Shown: positions 10,471-23,600 of the stretch, piece after piece
Position numbering within the stretch: position 1 is the first letter of the stretch
How the letters are laid out: every line of letters starts with the position of its first letter
DNA from: Blastomussa wellsi
Taxonomy: Eukaryota > Cnidaria > Anthozoa > Scleractinia > Plerogyridae
Direction of reading: 5' to 3'
NCBI GenBank assembly: GCA_947652115.1
Contig: OX393570.1
Span: 6,730,710 to 6,794,709, forward strand
DNA: 64,000 nt
The notes under the pieces: generated by a model
Database searches by the model: none
Told to the model about the DNA's origin: nothing
What the model saw: the letters and a program-made list of their open reading frames with translations, nothing else
Program-made: the position numbers and the translations under genes

Positions 10471-11674
10471 ATCTCCATGACTTCAATCAATCATTGTTAT
10501 TAATTACGATCCATAAAGTGAAACCTAACTTGCAGTCTGCGAGCTGATTATCATCACTTTGATTAGTAGCTTACACTTCCCAAGTTAAACACAATTGGTC
10601 ATGAAAGGCTACGATGTGGATAACGATGGAAGTATTGGGGGTGAAAACATAGAAAAGAGGAAAAGAGGTGTTAAAGCGCTGTTTTAAAAACAAATCTTTA
10701 TTCTGGAGTTGACTATTAACAATCGAGGCAAGACAAGAAATCTGCGGAGAATTAACAAAAACAACACTATTTGGCGGCCATTTCAAAAATGTCTGCTATT
10801 GTACTATACCGAATATTTGTGTAGAGATTTCCAAGCGAATTTCAGAAGTCTGTGAGGAAGAACAGGCAATATTTCAAACCAGTTGCGTTAATCCATTACA
10901 GTGCAACCCGAGACAACGGCAGTTGGAAAGTTAATGTACCCGAATAGAGTGCAACTGTTGAATTCAGTGCCACTTCCATGTGAAAGAAATGGGTGTTTTT
11001 TGTGCATTTGCTGGGGAATGCAATTCATTCGTTAATTTTGCTTATAATTTATTTCATAACAATCTGTGGCCTGTCCCGTTTCCCGTACGACGTTGCGTTT
11101 AAACTGCTGACAGCTTCACTAGTTTTCAACGTCAAAGAACGCGAAACTAAGAAACAGGCATCGCGAAGCCCCAAATCGCGCTTCCCGTTGTGGGCTGGTT
11201 ACTAGTTCACTCACGTTCAACAATCGAACGAAGTATAATACGAAAAAAATGACGGGCGTGAACGGTCTATCTTAAACCCTCTACAGAAAAATTAAAGGGT
11301 AGGGGAGGGGTAGTCTCCTTCGAAGCCGTAATTAGGGTCGTCACGCCGTTGCGGCGAGGGGAAGCGAGAAACAAAATTGATTAACTTTCCAACGATCGAT
11401 TTGTCAGTTGCAAGTCAGTTTTCGGTTGATTTCATTGACTTTAAATTATAAACTTAACACGGTATTTAATTATAAACCTAGAATTGTAGGAAGTAAACCT
11501 TTTAAAAAATCCTATATTATACCAACATTTGACACAATTTTACACCACTATGGAACAGTTCAGTTTTTTTAACTTTTGAGCCAGAATCTTGCTGGATTAC
11601 AAATGCCATCAACTAAAATCTCTGAAGAACTTTGTTTTAAACACCTATTATCTAATAGCTTAGTTCACGTACAT

Positions 11675-14600
11675 TCATCTTAAATCTATATCTCCATTTT
11701 CACAGAGATCAAAGTCAATGGTCCCCTCCACATCGAAAAGACCTTTTGATTCATTGCCAATCAATTGTTTGTCCAACGAACCAGGATTTGCTAAGAGATC
11801 GGTTTTATCATTTATAATGTCTCTATTCACAGAAGTATCGCCTCCTTTTGCTGTAGATGAAACATCTGAAATGATAAATAAAAGAAAAGGTGCGTGAACT
11901 TAACTATGTACGTTTCCAAAATCCCAGCAATGTCCCCTGTTCCCTGCTGGCAGAGGACAACATTAAACTCGCCGGTGCGCTTTTATATGCATGGTGAAGA
12001 GAAGCAATGTGTTGGTACGCCTGCAGTGATCCCTGCCATGATTGCAATCTGACTTATTCCAAGTTGGAGAAATCGTCACCTATAACCAGGACTACCGCAG
12101 TACCCTTCCAGTTTTTATATACTTCACACCAAAAATAAATTACTTTAATTTAAACACGGCAGCGTTTCAAGCTATAACCTTAAGGGGGGTTAGGGGGGGG
12201 GGGGGGGGTGCTTGTGTTCCAGAAGTTAACAATTCTGATTTTTTTTCGGCAACGAAATCTTTCTTGAGTTGCGTACGCTAATATCTGCATTTAGATCATT
12301 TTCTCAAATTGTTAAGAATCAGCAGAAAATATGGCGCTCCGCTTTTAGGCTAGGCTTAATCTATATTATTAACAAGGAGTATAAATATCTAATAGACCTT
12401 ATTCACGATAGCCGCCATGTTTGTTTTCACATTGTAATGCAAATTAGGCACGTGATTTATGAGGGGGCAAACAAGCCTAAATTGACAAATTTCAGCTGGT
12501 TCCTTGTCATGTCTGGTAATTTTTCATAGCCATGCTTTGGTTTCTGTTTTGTGCTTTCAATATCTAAGTTTAACAAAATTTTGGCACTTTTATAAAAAAG
12601 AAAACGGCTTGCGTACTTAACAAGTCAATGTTTGCCCCCTGGCAGACGTGGCTAATTTGCATTATAATACAAAAACCATCATGGCGGCTGTCGTGAATAT
12701 GGTCTATTGCTTGCGTGCGGGGTGCATCTCTAAGCGCAATAAAAAGCATTCATTCAAGTCCATAATAACTTTGAGCCTACCTACCTTGGGTAAGACTTCC
12801 AGCGTGCTGAATACTAGCACGATCGTATTTCCCTTCAACTATAATGAAATCGTTAACAGCACTATCCGTGACTTTTGGTCGCGTTCCTTTGCTTGCTCGC
12901 CCACTGTCAACACTTTTATTGCGTTTGAGCAACCTGTGTCTCTCTGAACTGGTATTCCTGTGCGACTTGAAGGATAGTGTCCTGGGGGCTTTGCTTTTCG
13001 CAGAAGTAATGTCTTCGTGTTTAAGAGCTTTTCTTGCGCGTTGTTGCTCGAAAAGTATATGGCTTGTTCCTTGTGAAGGAATGTGTAACTGAGCGCCATT
13101 TCCCGTAGGCGCTGTGGCGGTTCTTTGCCTTGGTTCCACAACACCTTCTTCCGGCACGTCTCCCAAACTGCGCTGACTAAGTGAGTTCAAATTATCTCTC
13201 GTATTAACAGGAATTTCCGCGTCCTGTATCCGATTAAGCTGCGCTGCACTCAACGGCGTCGGTAAAGCAGGTTTTGCTTCGGATGTCGAGGCGTTCATCG
13301 TTTTGAGAAGCACGTCGTCTAGCCTAGGATTAGATGGAGAAGATTCTGCCGAGCCACCTGACCCTGAGTTTGGAGAACGTTTCTTCTCGTGTTTCAGAGG
13401 AGACTTCCGTATTATTGTGAGAGGCGCAGATTTGAGCGAGTCACTAGAAGAGTAGTCATACCACAGTAATCAGTTGCAGAACGTTACTGCACACAGTGCA
13501 ATTACTTTTAAATAAATTGAAATAGACTGCGAGTGGTTTCCAGGGTCTCTCATCTTCCTGCCCTCCCCTGGGAACCAGGTTGAATAGAAGCGAGGCTGGT
13601 ATTTTCCTTCTGCGCCCAAGCTCAAAGCTTCACAGATCGCCGCTCAATCTTGATTCGTAGTCGCGTTTTTAGCGTCGCACACTATGAAAAAGACACTGCT
13701 CGCAGTAGAAAATTAAACGTTAAATAAACCTTATTCATAAATGGCGGGCGCGCACGGAAAACCTGGTACTAGACATGGAAACTGTGTACAACCGGGCACA
13801 CAGCTCACTTATTTAAAAATTGAACACGAAAAACACTCTAAATGCCCCATTCGGCTAAAAAATAGGTTCTAAACTTTGAAACACGCAAAATTCCTTCTGA
13901 AACGCTTGTGAAACGAAAGTTTTTATCCTAAAACGCCTCGTTTTCATGTCTAGCTACCAGTTTTCCGCGCGCGTCCGCCATTTATGAATAAGGTGTATGG
14001 ATGGCGATATTTTTCGCAAACAGGTCAATGACATTGAAGCATTCAATCAAAAGTTCCACAACAAAATTTCAAACTGTTGAAGACTAATGGAGACCTGTTT
14101 ACTTGAATTTGTATGCTGCCAGCCCCTCTATATTGTATACACCCAACAGATCTCATCCCTGGTGACAAGTTTATATCAGGATGAGTTTTTTTTCCAATAG
14201 GATAGCCGACGCTATGAGCAACTTTGATGGGTTTCATTTTCAAATCAGTTTGTTATCAGTAGAACGTTTTCCCGCGCTTTGCATCAGCTACACGCGTTTG
14301 CTTCACGACTTGATTGGTTCACTGAATTGTGTGTCCTTTGTGATTGGACAAAGGGATAATTTTAGTTTTGGTTTTACAAAACTCGATTGAAAACTGCTCT
14401 GTACGACTTTGTATTGCTTCACTCACTTACCTTGATCGAAATTTTGTTTCTAATAAGTCTTTTAGGTTAGGCAGAGTGTTACGCAGGTTTGGCGTCCCCA
14501 GACCATTGAACTGCCGAAGCTAAAGCAAAAACAAATCGAGACTATTATGAAAACACAAACTTCGGGTTAACCTCGGTGTAAGAAGCTGTGACTTTTTTCT

Positions 14601-17600
14601 TTGTTTTTGAGCTATTGTTTCTGTATTCTATATTGTTTCGAGGTTCTTTGTTGTCTTGTTCGTTCTTTGTTTGACATCACTGGTGAGTTTAACAGGTTCT
14701 TACACCGAGGATGAGCCCAAACCTCACCTAAAATAACTGTTTAAATTCTTACCTGGGCTATATTCTTGTTCAGGAGGAACGTGCCGTAGTAAAACTGGAT
14801 TTTTTCTTTCCCTTTATTATACAACGGAAACCTGAAAAGAAAAAACACAGCACATTCATATTAAACAACGACCGATAAGAACTTGGACAGGTCAAAATTT
14901 TTTGCCTTTACTCACTCTCTGTCCTTCTCCGCAACCTTTTCTATCGCAAAATCCTTGACGGTGGATCTCGAACCGCGAGAGTTCATGGAATACCGCAACG
15001 GCAGATCCAGGAATTGAGCAATCATACTGACCAAATGGCACGTGTAACCAAGGGCAACCGACAGGGTCTCCTCGTCCATAGCTGCAACAGGATACACATC
15101 ATGTAAAACGCATCAAAAGTAACCCCTGTAGTTTGTTGCTGACACGGAGCCATCGAACGTAACGAACGTAAACTAAGGAATACTTTTGAGTTATTTTTAA
15201 GACTTGCTGATGGTTTCTTTATTTGATCGATACAAATATAAGACATACGTTCGTCGGGGAGGGGGGGGTCTGAGTATGCGTTGGGGGAGAGAGGGTAGGG
15301 CTAAGCCACAACACATACACACATTCGGACATTGGCAAATTTTGGTCGGCCATTGACCGATGTCCGGACATACTGTCGGGATTTCGTCGGACATTGACAA
15401 ATTTTGGTCGGCCATTGTCCGATGTAAAACTGTTATTCGAAGCCCCGAACACAAAGCAAATCGGATGGTAAATTTTTACTTCTCACCTAGAAATTCATCT
15501 GATTCACAATTGGGAAGCCGTACACCACAAATAAGAAACTCTTTTGAATTCTGAAGCTGCAAGAGACAAATGTAGCACTTAAATAGCCTGCATGATTTAC
15601 AGACCATCTGATTACTATACCGCTTAATTCAAAGGGAACGAAGGTAGCGTTTCTTTGAACCAATCTAAATCCGGATTTTGCGATCGAAAATTAGATTTCT
15701 CGCTCCATTTAGGGACAACACAAGCTTAGATTGCGTTCTAAACAATCCACAGTTAAGGTACCCTATCTAACAATGCCAAAAGAAGCAGAAATGACACCCT
15801 GTTGCTCCAACTCTTTTAGCTTTTAGTTCCTGGCAGCTAACAAGAAGATTCAAACAATCTGGATTAACAAGGTCCACAAATGGATTGCCCCCCCCCCCCC
15901 CCCCCCCCGAGTTTGGTTCGAGAAATCAGGGAGGAAGAGAAAACGGGGCTAAAATTGCAGTGAAGAAAACAGGAAACGACTTTTAGTTCGAGTTCTTCGG
16001 AGGTTTGAAGAATCAATAGTTGTAGAAATCGGACTTGATTCCGCTGTGTACGGTCATGGGTATAAGCTCGCCTAGCCTGCGTAGCTGGCGGGATTCGCGG
16101 CGAAGTGGCGGGCCTCGTGGGCTTCGCCCGCGAATGCTGATTGAGTAGCTCGCACCCTCAAATCCCGCGGGCTTCGCAGGCTAAAGCTCGCCATTTTCTG
16201 TTTCTTATAGCTGTGTTGATCCTGACCTCCACAATGGGGTAAATATTCATTAGTTCGGAGACGAGCTGTCGCCGTCTTATATCCAGCTGAGCTGTTAACT
16301 TGACAAACGATTCTCTGAAAGGCAAAAGGATAATAGCCAAGAGTTACCTTGCAAAAACTTAAAAACCACGTGGACTACAGCAGGGTTTAAAAATAACAAA
16401 AATTCTAAAAGCTGTGAAATGTGTATGTCTTCGAGTTCTCTCTAGTTCGTTTTGTTGTTTTCCGTTGTTGAGTTTGGTCAGTGCAGTTGTTTGGTATTGT
16501 TTTTTCTCGGATTGATTGTGACTTACAGGTGGGGAAAATTCAATAGCAAGCTTAAATGCAATCCCATCAGACACTACGCGAATTTATTTAGAAATGCTTC
16601 ATCGGTATGATATCAGTTTCCGGGTAGAATCTCTGACATGATTAAAACAGTATCCTGTTGTCGCTAAAGTTCGTTTCTATTTTCTCGTAACTCGTTTACT
16701 GGCAAAATGGCTATTAGAAGTACTTCCAGAGTAGTAAGTCTTATCCAAGAACAACAATATATCTAATGGTGCTTAAGTACCTTTTATCTACGTGTGCCTG
16801 CTTGTGTTCTCGCAAGGAAGTTTTGTTAAAGTCCATCTCTTCTCTGCTCCTTCTAAGATTTACTTCTGCAAGTTTTAAGCAGTTTTAACAAGGTTAACAC
16901 AAAATTAAAATCAAACGAAAGATAGGCGAATACTACAGAATGTTGGAAGATAGCAAGCATGTGTTGAAGTTTCTAGTCGTGGACTAGTGTTAATAAGTAA
17001 TAGGCACGCAATATGTGCAGAGGGAAGATGATGATAGACTTGTGTTCTACATGCATAATCAAGAGACAGCTCCGAAAGTGTGCAAGGGTTTGTAGACTCC
17101 AGGCCACATTGACCATACCTCGTTCTCTGAGTTTTTCTAAGACACTTTTCTCTTCTTCTCGTTCTATAATTTACAAGCATAACAACTGTTACAAATTATG
17201 GCATAAATTTTAGGGATGTGACAAATATGCCATTTCCAACAACAACAACAACAGAAAACATTGGAAAACAATTTTGATGCAGGATGTACCTTTAAGCAAA
17301 AGTTTCTGCTTTGATAAGCACTCCTCTCTCAGAAGTTTAATCTTCAATTCTAGCATCTCCTCTTCTGACAACTATGATACAAAAAGGTGGGAGAAAATTG
17401 ATGAGAAAATGAGGAAATCACGACAGTAATTTACCATGTGGAAAGGAATGCTACAATCCCGCCCACTGCACGAATCATTCTGCAATGGCAAAAGATATAA
17501 ATTAATCATAAATTTAGATTTTCATTTAACCGTAAAACCTCCTAGTATAGCTTTTACTGTTTCAGGAGTACTCAATTAAAGATGAAAGGTGTCATGGAAA

Positions 17601-20600
17601 CAAAATAATATTTTTAGGAGTTTTCAATTGGCAGTCACCAGTGTTTTCATCTTCTACAAAATTAAATTAAACCAATGACAACGAACATGAACTATATAGA
17701 CCCAAATTCACCTTTCAAAGATTTTCAAGCCTTCATACTTTGTTTTCAAGCTTGAAATGTTAACAGACTTTTTTCGGTTCTGAACAAATGAAAAGAAAGC
17801 GTACCACACCATGTGAATTGCGTATTATTAATAAATAAATAAATAAATATATTTTTCTATTATGCATTCAATGTGAATTATGTGATATCAGACCAGCACC
17901 TTGGGAGTGTCGAAACCAGAATGCTCGATAAACAATCATTTGCTATCCCAAGCTGTGTCAGTGACAATCATATTGAAGACAATGGCACCCTTAGTTAATT
18001 TCAGAATAACAAGGTGCGATAATGCCCTCCCTATGTACTTATCGTTCTAAAAAAAGACACCAGTTTACAAGTGTTAATTTCAGAAGGACTGCCCGTTGCT
18101 CACAATAATAATAACTTTAAAAAATGCACTCACTTGCGATGTGCACTTCATATCAGATTCAACTTTGCTTTGGATCGACTGACGCACATCCCTGACAGAC
18201 AGCTGGGACTGCACGATAGCTTTCTGCATTATTTGCAACCTGTTAAAAGAAACAACAAACTTCAACTGTACAGTACAAGGACAACATGCATGTTTTACGC
18301 GGTAAGGAGCATAGTTTGAGTGGGAATAAAGTTGGTCTAATGTCTCGGTGATATTCAAGCACTGGATAGGGTCGGTTCTTGGCCAAGACACTTTACTCTG
18401 ACCACAGTGCCTCTCAGTCATGGGTACAAGCGCCAGCAATATTAGCAGAGCTCCTGCGCGTGCCAAAGACGCGAGAGGGCAGAGCATCCATACCTATAGA
18501 GATTGGCAAACCCATCGAACCGGGAAAATTTGGATGTCACGTACGTCCGTCCGTACATATACACGGAAAAGGACAGGGACGAGGTTGTCACAGATATAGT
18601 TTCAAAACAACTGTATAGTCAACGACTTTTCAGATAGTCCGAAGTTTTATGATCGATTGACAGTCAAAACAAGGCATCCGCTGACCAGTATCACATGACC
18701 ATATCACGGGCTCAGGTTCGGACTCATCGAGATAACATGTTTCTATGGAGCTCCGCTTTTAGGCTTGGCTAAATCTATATATTACCAACTTTACAGCATA
18801 CCTTTGAACTGATGACAGTTTGCAGGATGTGTGAACCTACATGTAGGAATGAAATTATAATAATTACTAGACATACATTTAACTCAATTATTACTATTCA
18901 GAATCTACACTGGCACAGACTACAAGGCTACAAATAACAGGCGTCGAACAATGGTTGACCAAAATTTGCCTATGGCCGATGAAATCACGACACCATCATT
19001 GTGGTCGGACAGAATTTCTGGACAACTTCTTTTTATTGCTTTCCAATGCAAACGCCAAATGTTTTACATTGACAAACACGTTTACTTAGAAAATGGAAAT
19101 TAGCAGGTTTGCATATCAAGTGATATCATACTGCAGTATGGCATCTGACTTCACCTCTGTTTCGTCTGATCAAAATGGTTGCTTAGTCAAGCACACGCCC
19201 TTTCACAGGGAAAAATTAACTATTTGCAATCTTGGACAATAGTGTTAAATGTTGCATGTACAAATGCATTAGGCACAGCATAATACACCCTCAAAAGGCT
19301 TATATTATCCTTAAGCCTATTTTGAGAGGCAGGGTGCCTACGAAAGGTGTAATGCGTTTCAAATTGGTGCAAAGGTTTATTCTAGCTAAAAAATATTTTG
19401 GGGTTAGGTGCACTTTCACTGACAATTTCTTGCACAAACAACTAAGCCTGATGATCTAGTTACACTTACTTGGTCTTCATCCAGAAAATAATATATAAAT
19501 TATTCTGATTGCACGTTCACTATAAAAGACTTGTGCTACATTGCAATGTACATGTACTAACCTGATCCTGGTCAATTTTAATGATGTCTGTTCTCTGTGA
19601 AACTGGGGCTTTGCCATTGTTCTCAGCCTGAAAACGTCACAAAAAAACCACTCATTATGCTAAAATCGGCAACAACTTTTATTTAACCACAGCTAAGGAA
19701 TTAAAGCTTAAAAAAGGTTATGGGGCCATGTCGCCTAAACAAATAGATGGTTATCCAACTGACACCGTATACTCATACTCATACTCATAATCATTTTTCT
19801 TGGACAAGTCCATCCAAGGGGGAAAGGTGAAGTGAGGTTATCCCCATGTTGAGCACCAACTTGTGAAACAAGGCCAGACCACAACAGCAGGAACCTCGTT
19901 CCCTACTCCTTGCGAGAAGTGCGTAGGTTCTTTAACGTCCCCTGCTTACCGTAACACTGAAGATGCAGGAGACGGGACCTACAGTTTTTTCGTCCTTATC
20001 CGAGAAGACTAGAAGGTCTAACAATTTGCAGATGTAAATGCAAAGGCAGCACATTCTCCTCAGTTAAAACCATTAAAAAACCCTTTGTGATGGTTATAGT
20101 ACGTGTTTGATGTACACACATTTATTTAATAGTTGGTTGCTACATTTCACAGGTTTCAGGCTATACTTAGCCTATTTGATGCAGGCACTAACCTCTTCTA
20201 ACGGGACAGAAGGAGCACCATAGTAACCATCAATGAGACCAAAGATTACAGTATTGTGTCCATATTTACTGGACCTCACCTAAAAATAAAACACTAACTC
20301 AATGCATGCATATGCACTCAGTTTTTAAACTAATCATTAACAATTACATGACTGTCTAACTTTCAATAACACAAATAGCTGTGCATTTATGAGTCAAATA
20401 TAAACATTATTTGTAATTACATGTTACCAATAACGCTGTCTTTGACAGATGTACAAAATAAAGTAGTTTAGAATGGATTTCAGGTCAAAATGATTTCAAA
20501 TTGTGGAAATGAATCTAGAACAAAATTAAAAGTACCTACTTATAAGTTAGAAATCATTTTGACCTGAAATCTATGTTTACTTTCATGTTAAAGTCATATT

Positions 20601-23600
20601 TTTTTTAATGATCAGCTTTAAAAACTAACTTATAATAATTGTCATTTACAATAATGCACCTATCAATGTTAAGCACGAGGGGGGGGGGTCAGGCTACCCA
20701 CAGGACTTTGACTACGAGGTTTGTCCCCAGGGTGGGGATTTTGATTGGAAAGTTTGACTTGGCCACCATTTTTAGTAGTGGAAAAGTGGAAGATTTTGAT
20801 ACTTTTGACCAATTATGTTGTCCCGGGGGTGGGGAATTTGACTTATCTTTTCAGACAATGTCAAAATCCCCACCCCATGCCCCCCCCCGCTCAGGCTTAA
20901 CATTGATAGGTGCATAAATCACTAATGACCAAAATATTTAGTGTACATGTTTACATGTATTGTAAAGTGAATAAAAATGTTTGGAATGTTTTAAATCAAA
21001 ATCCATTTTACCGCTGAACCCTTTTGAAGAACTCACGGAAATCAGTCAGATTTCAAGGTTTTAAGTTCCAAATTCACCTTTTAAAGATTTTCAAGCTCTC
21101 AAACACATGCAATGTTTTCAAGCCCAAGGTTGGTTCTGAACACATGACTACAACATCTGCAAGTATCAACTGCCTTTTGCACTCGGTGGTGTTATCAAAA
21201 TTACCTGATCTCCAAGGTATTGCAAGGATGGCAGGTGAACTTCCCACTCAAGAATACGTCGGAATTTGTCTTTTTGCCCTCCCCATATTCTAACTACAAT
21301 AGCTAGCAACACAGTCAAGGAAAAATTAAGCATGTTATCATGCATAGCATATGTGCTTGAATAAACACTGGGTTTCCACATTGAAGTTGTAAATTATGCA
21401 CCTCAAGCATTCAATTGAGGTACAATTAATGAATAAGCTGTAGGGCGCATATAATTATAGTTAAACTCATCACCAATAGATGAGTGTGGAGGGTGGTGCC
21501 ATAAAGGCTCAGTGGGGGGCCGCCAGCAAAAAGGGGGCGTGAGGTAACCATGACAACCCTGTGAGCGGCCACCACCACCAAGGCACCGTCACACTGATAG
21601 AAATCAGTGGAGAGCGGGCAAGTTGGGCCTTACCCATACTTACCAATACTTACCAAAGGGAGGGAGGGGCTGGGAGCAAGAGCAATCCAGCACGTAAAAC
21701 CACGCGAGCAATTGCTTGACCTTTGCCCAAGAGCTGTAAATCACTAAACGGCCCTGCAAATACTATCGGGGCGCCCCTAACAATAGTGGGAAACCGCTGG
21801 CCAGCATTGTCTCGAGTTTAACCTTGCCTAAATTACATTTAGCCCCATTTAAACTCATCACCAATAGATGAGTGTGGAGGGTGGTGCCATAAAGGCTCAG
21901 TGGGGGGCCGCCAGCAAAAAGGGGGCGTGAGGTAACCATGACAACCCTGTGAGCGGCCACCACCAATGAAAACACTCCAAGTGGTGCTTGGAGAACGAAG
22001 GGCCTGCGAACAGGGCTGTCAAGGGACCGAGTTCCCCCAAAAAACCCCAAGCACCAACCCCATCCTAGCCAGAAATGCTATGACAATATAAGGTACAAAG
22101 GCTGTACTCACCGCACGTGACAGGCATGCCCTACCGTCTGAAAAAGGAAAGGCTGGAACAGAGACGTCACCTGGATCCATGGGTAGAATGGTTGGAATGA
22201 GCCCTCCTGGTCCAGAGCTGGAAGAACGACAAAGGACCTGTCATTGCCGCGAGACAGGATCCCCGTAGTCTGCGTGGTCCATGGAGGTGGCTGAGTCCAG
22301 GAAGCAGCCTGGGTCCACGAAGCCCGCCAGAACGCGCGAGGCTGAGAAGTGCCTGCCACTGCCGCGGGACAGGGTTAAGCAGACAGCAGGAGAAGGCACC
22401 AGTCACTGCCGCGGGACAAGGTAACCTTAACACATGAAGCAGGCAAGCACCTGTCACAGCTGCCGGACAGGTTCAAGCGAGAAAAGGCGCCTGCCACTGC
22501 CGCAGGACAGGATAGCCTTAGCACGCCAAGCCAGGGAGTACTTGTCGAGGACAGTGTTTATGGGGAGGCGGCCACCCCAAGCGTACCAGGGTACATCCAC
22601 GATGCCCATGTAACCGCAATGCTGAAAAACTCCGGAAAGAGCGTTAAGCGAGTTGACTAGAAAGTTGTGCAAGAGATTCTGTTGGTGTCCGAATGTACAG
22701 TTGGTAAGCATTGCTGGTCCAACGACCGAGCGCCTGGATCAGGTGGTCGGGGACACCGTTACGGGCTGCCACCGTTGCTGCTCCTATACGAAAACTGTGG
22801 CTTGAAAAAGTTCCTGGAATGCCAGCCAATAACAGCGTCTTGCGTAGCCATTCTGTGAGTAAAGCTCGAGATAACGGCCTGCCGTCTTGAAACAAAAATA
22901 GGGGGCCATCCCTATTCCCCCGCACGGTGAGGTAAGCCATGAGAGATTGAATTGCGCACAAAGGGTAAGAACCCTTACCGATATGGATAAAGCAACCCTT
23001 TCTGAAAGGATCCGTTTTGGAAGACTTCAAACGAAGACGAAGACAGGTGGGGGCCTCGTAGCAATCGATAGCAATATCCGCAAGACTTAAATGCACCTCT
23101 GGAGAAAAGGTAGCCAGATTCGTAACTGTAAATTCCGAGGACCGCAGAAAGCCAAAGTATGCCAAGGTACAGGCTGCCCAGAGCATGCAATGATCGGGGA
23201 TATTCATGTCCAAGAACTTAAATGCCGCTAACAGAGTGTGGTCTGTCACCGGATGACGAGCCGCCTTGGAATCCCCATGGGTCCGCCTGATTCCTCGCAG
23301 AACTCTCTGCAAACGTAAGCAATCAACGAGTGGGTCTGGGAATCCTTGCTCGATATGGAGTGCACGCACAGCAGAAAGGTACACCTTTATTGTGGCATAC
23401 TGCACAGACTGAGCCAGGTGAGTCACAAACAGGCACAAAGTCTGCTCGTCCACCGGGCATGGCGATCCATCTGGTCCTAGCTTCCCAAGTTGCCTGCAAA
23501 AAACCAAGAACCGTCTCTGACCAGATGCGTAAGTGCTGCGAGTGGTAGATGCCAGGCCCTCCATCAGGAACTGCTGGCATTCAGCCTCAAGAGCGGCTGG

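Noticed and set aside
12777..13313. 178-codon minus-strand ORF starting at the Met at 13313
   Set aside because: It is the inside of UVRAG exon 16. The frame continues upstream to an acceptor at 13443 and exits at the donor after 12785; the Met is not a start.
15197..15454. Two overlapping minus-strand ORFs of 77-85 codons
   Set aside because: They read through the GTCCGAC minisatellite in two frames; similar frames appear at every copy of the repeat.
22108..22711. Overlapping 83-96 codon ORFs 3' of the recombinase
   Set aside because: They lie in the GC-rich 3' region of the YR element and show no hydrolase or methyltransferase motifs, so I do not count them as a fourth ORF.
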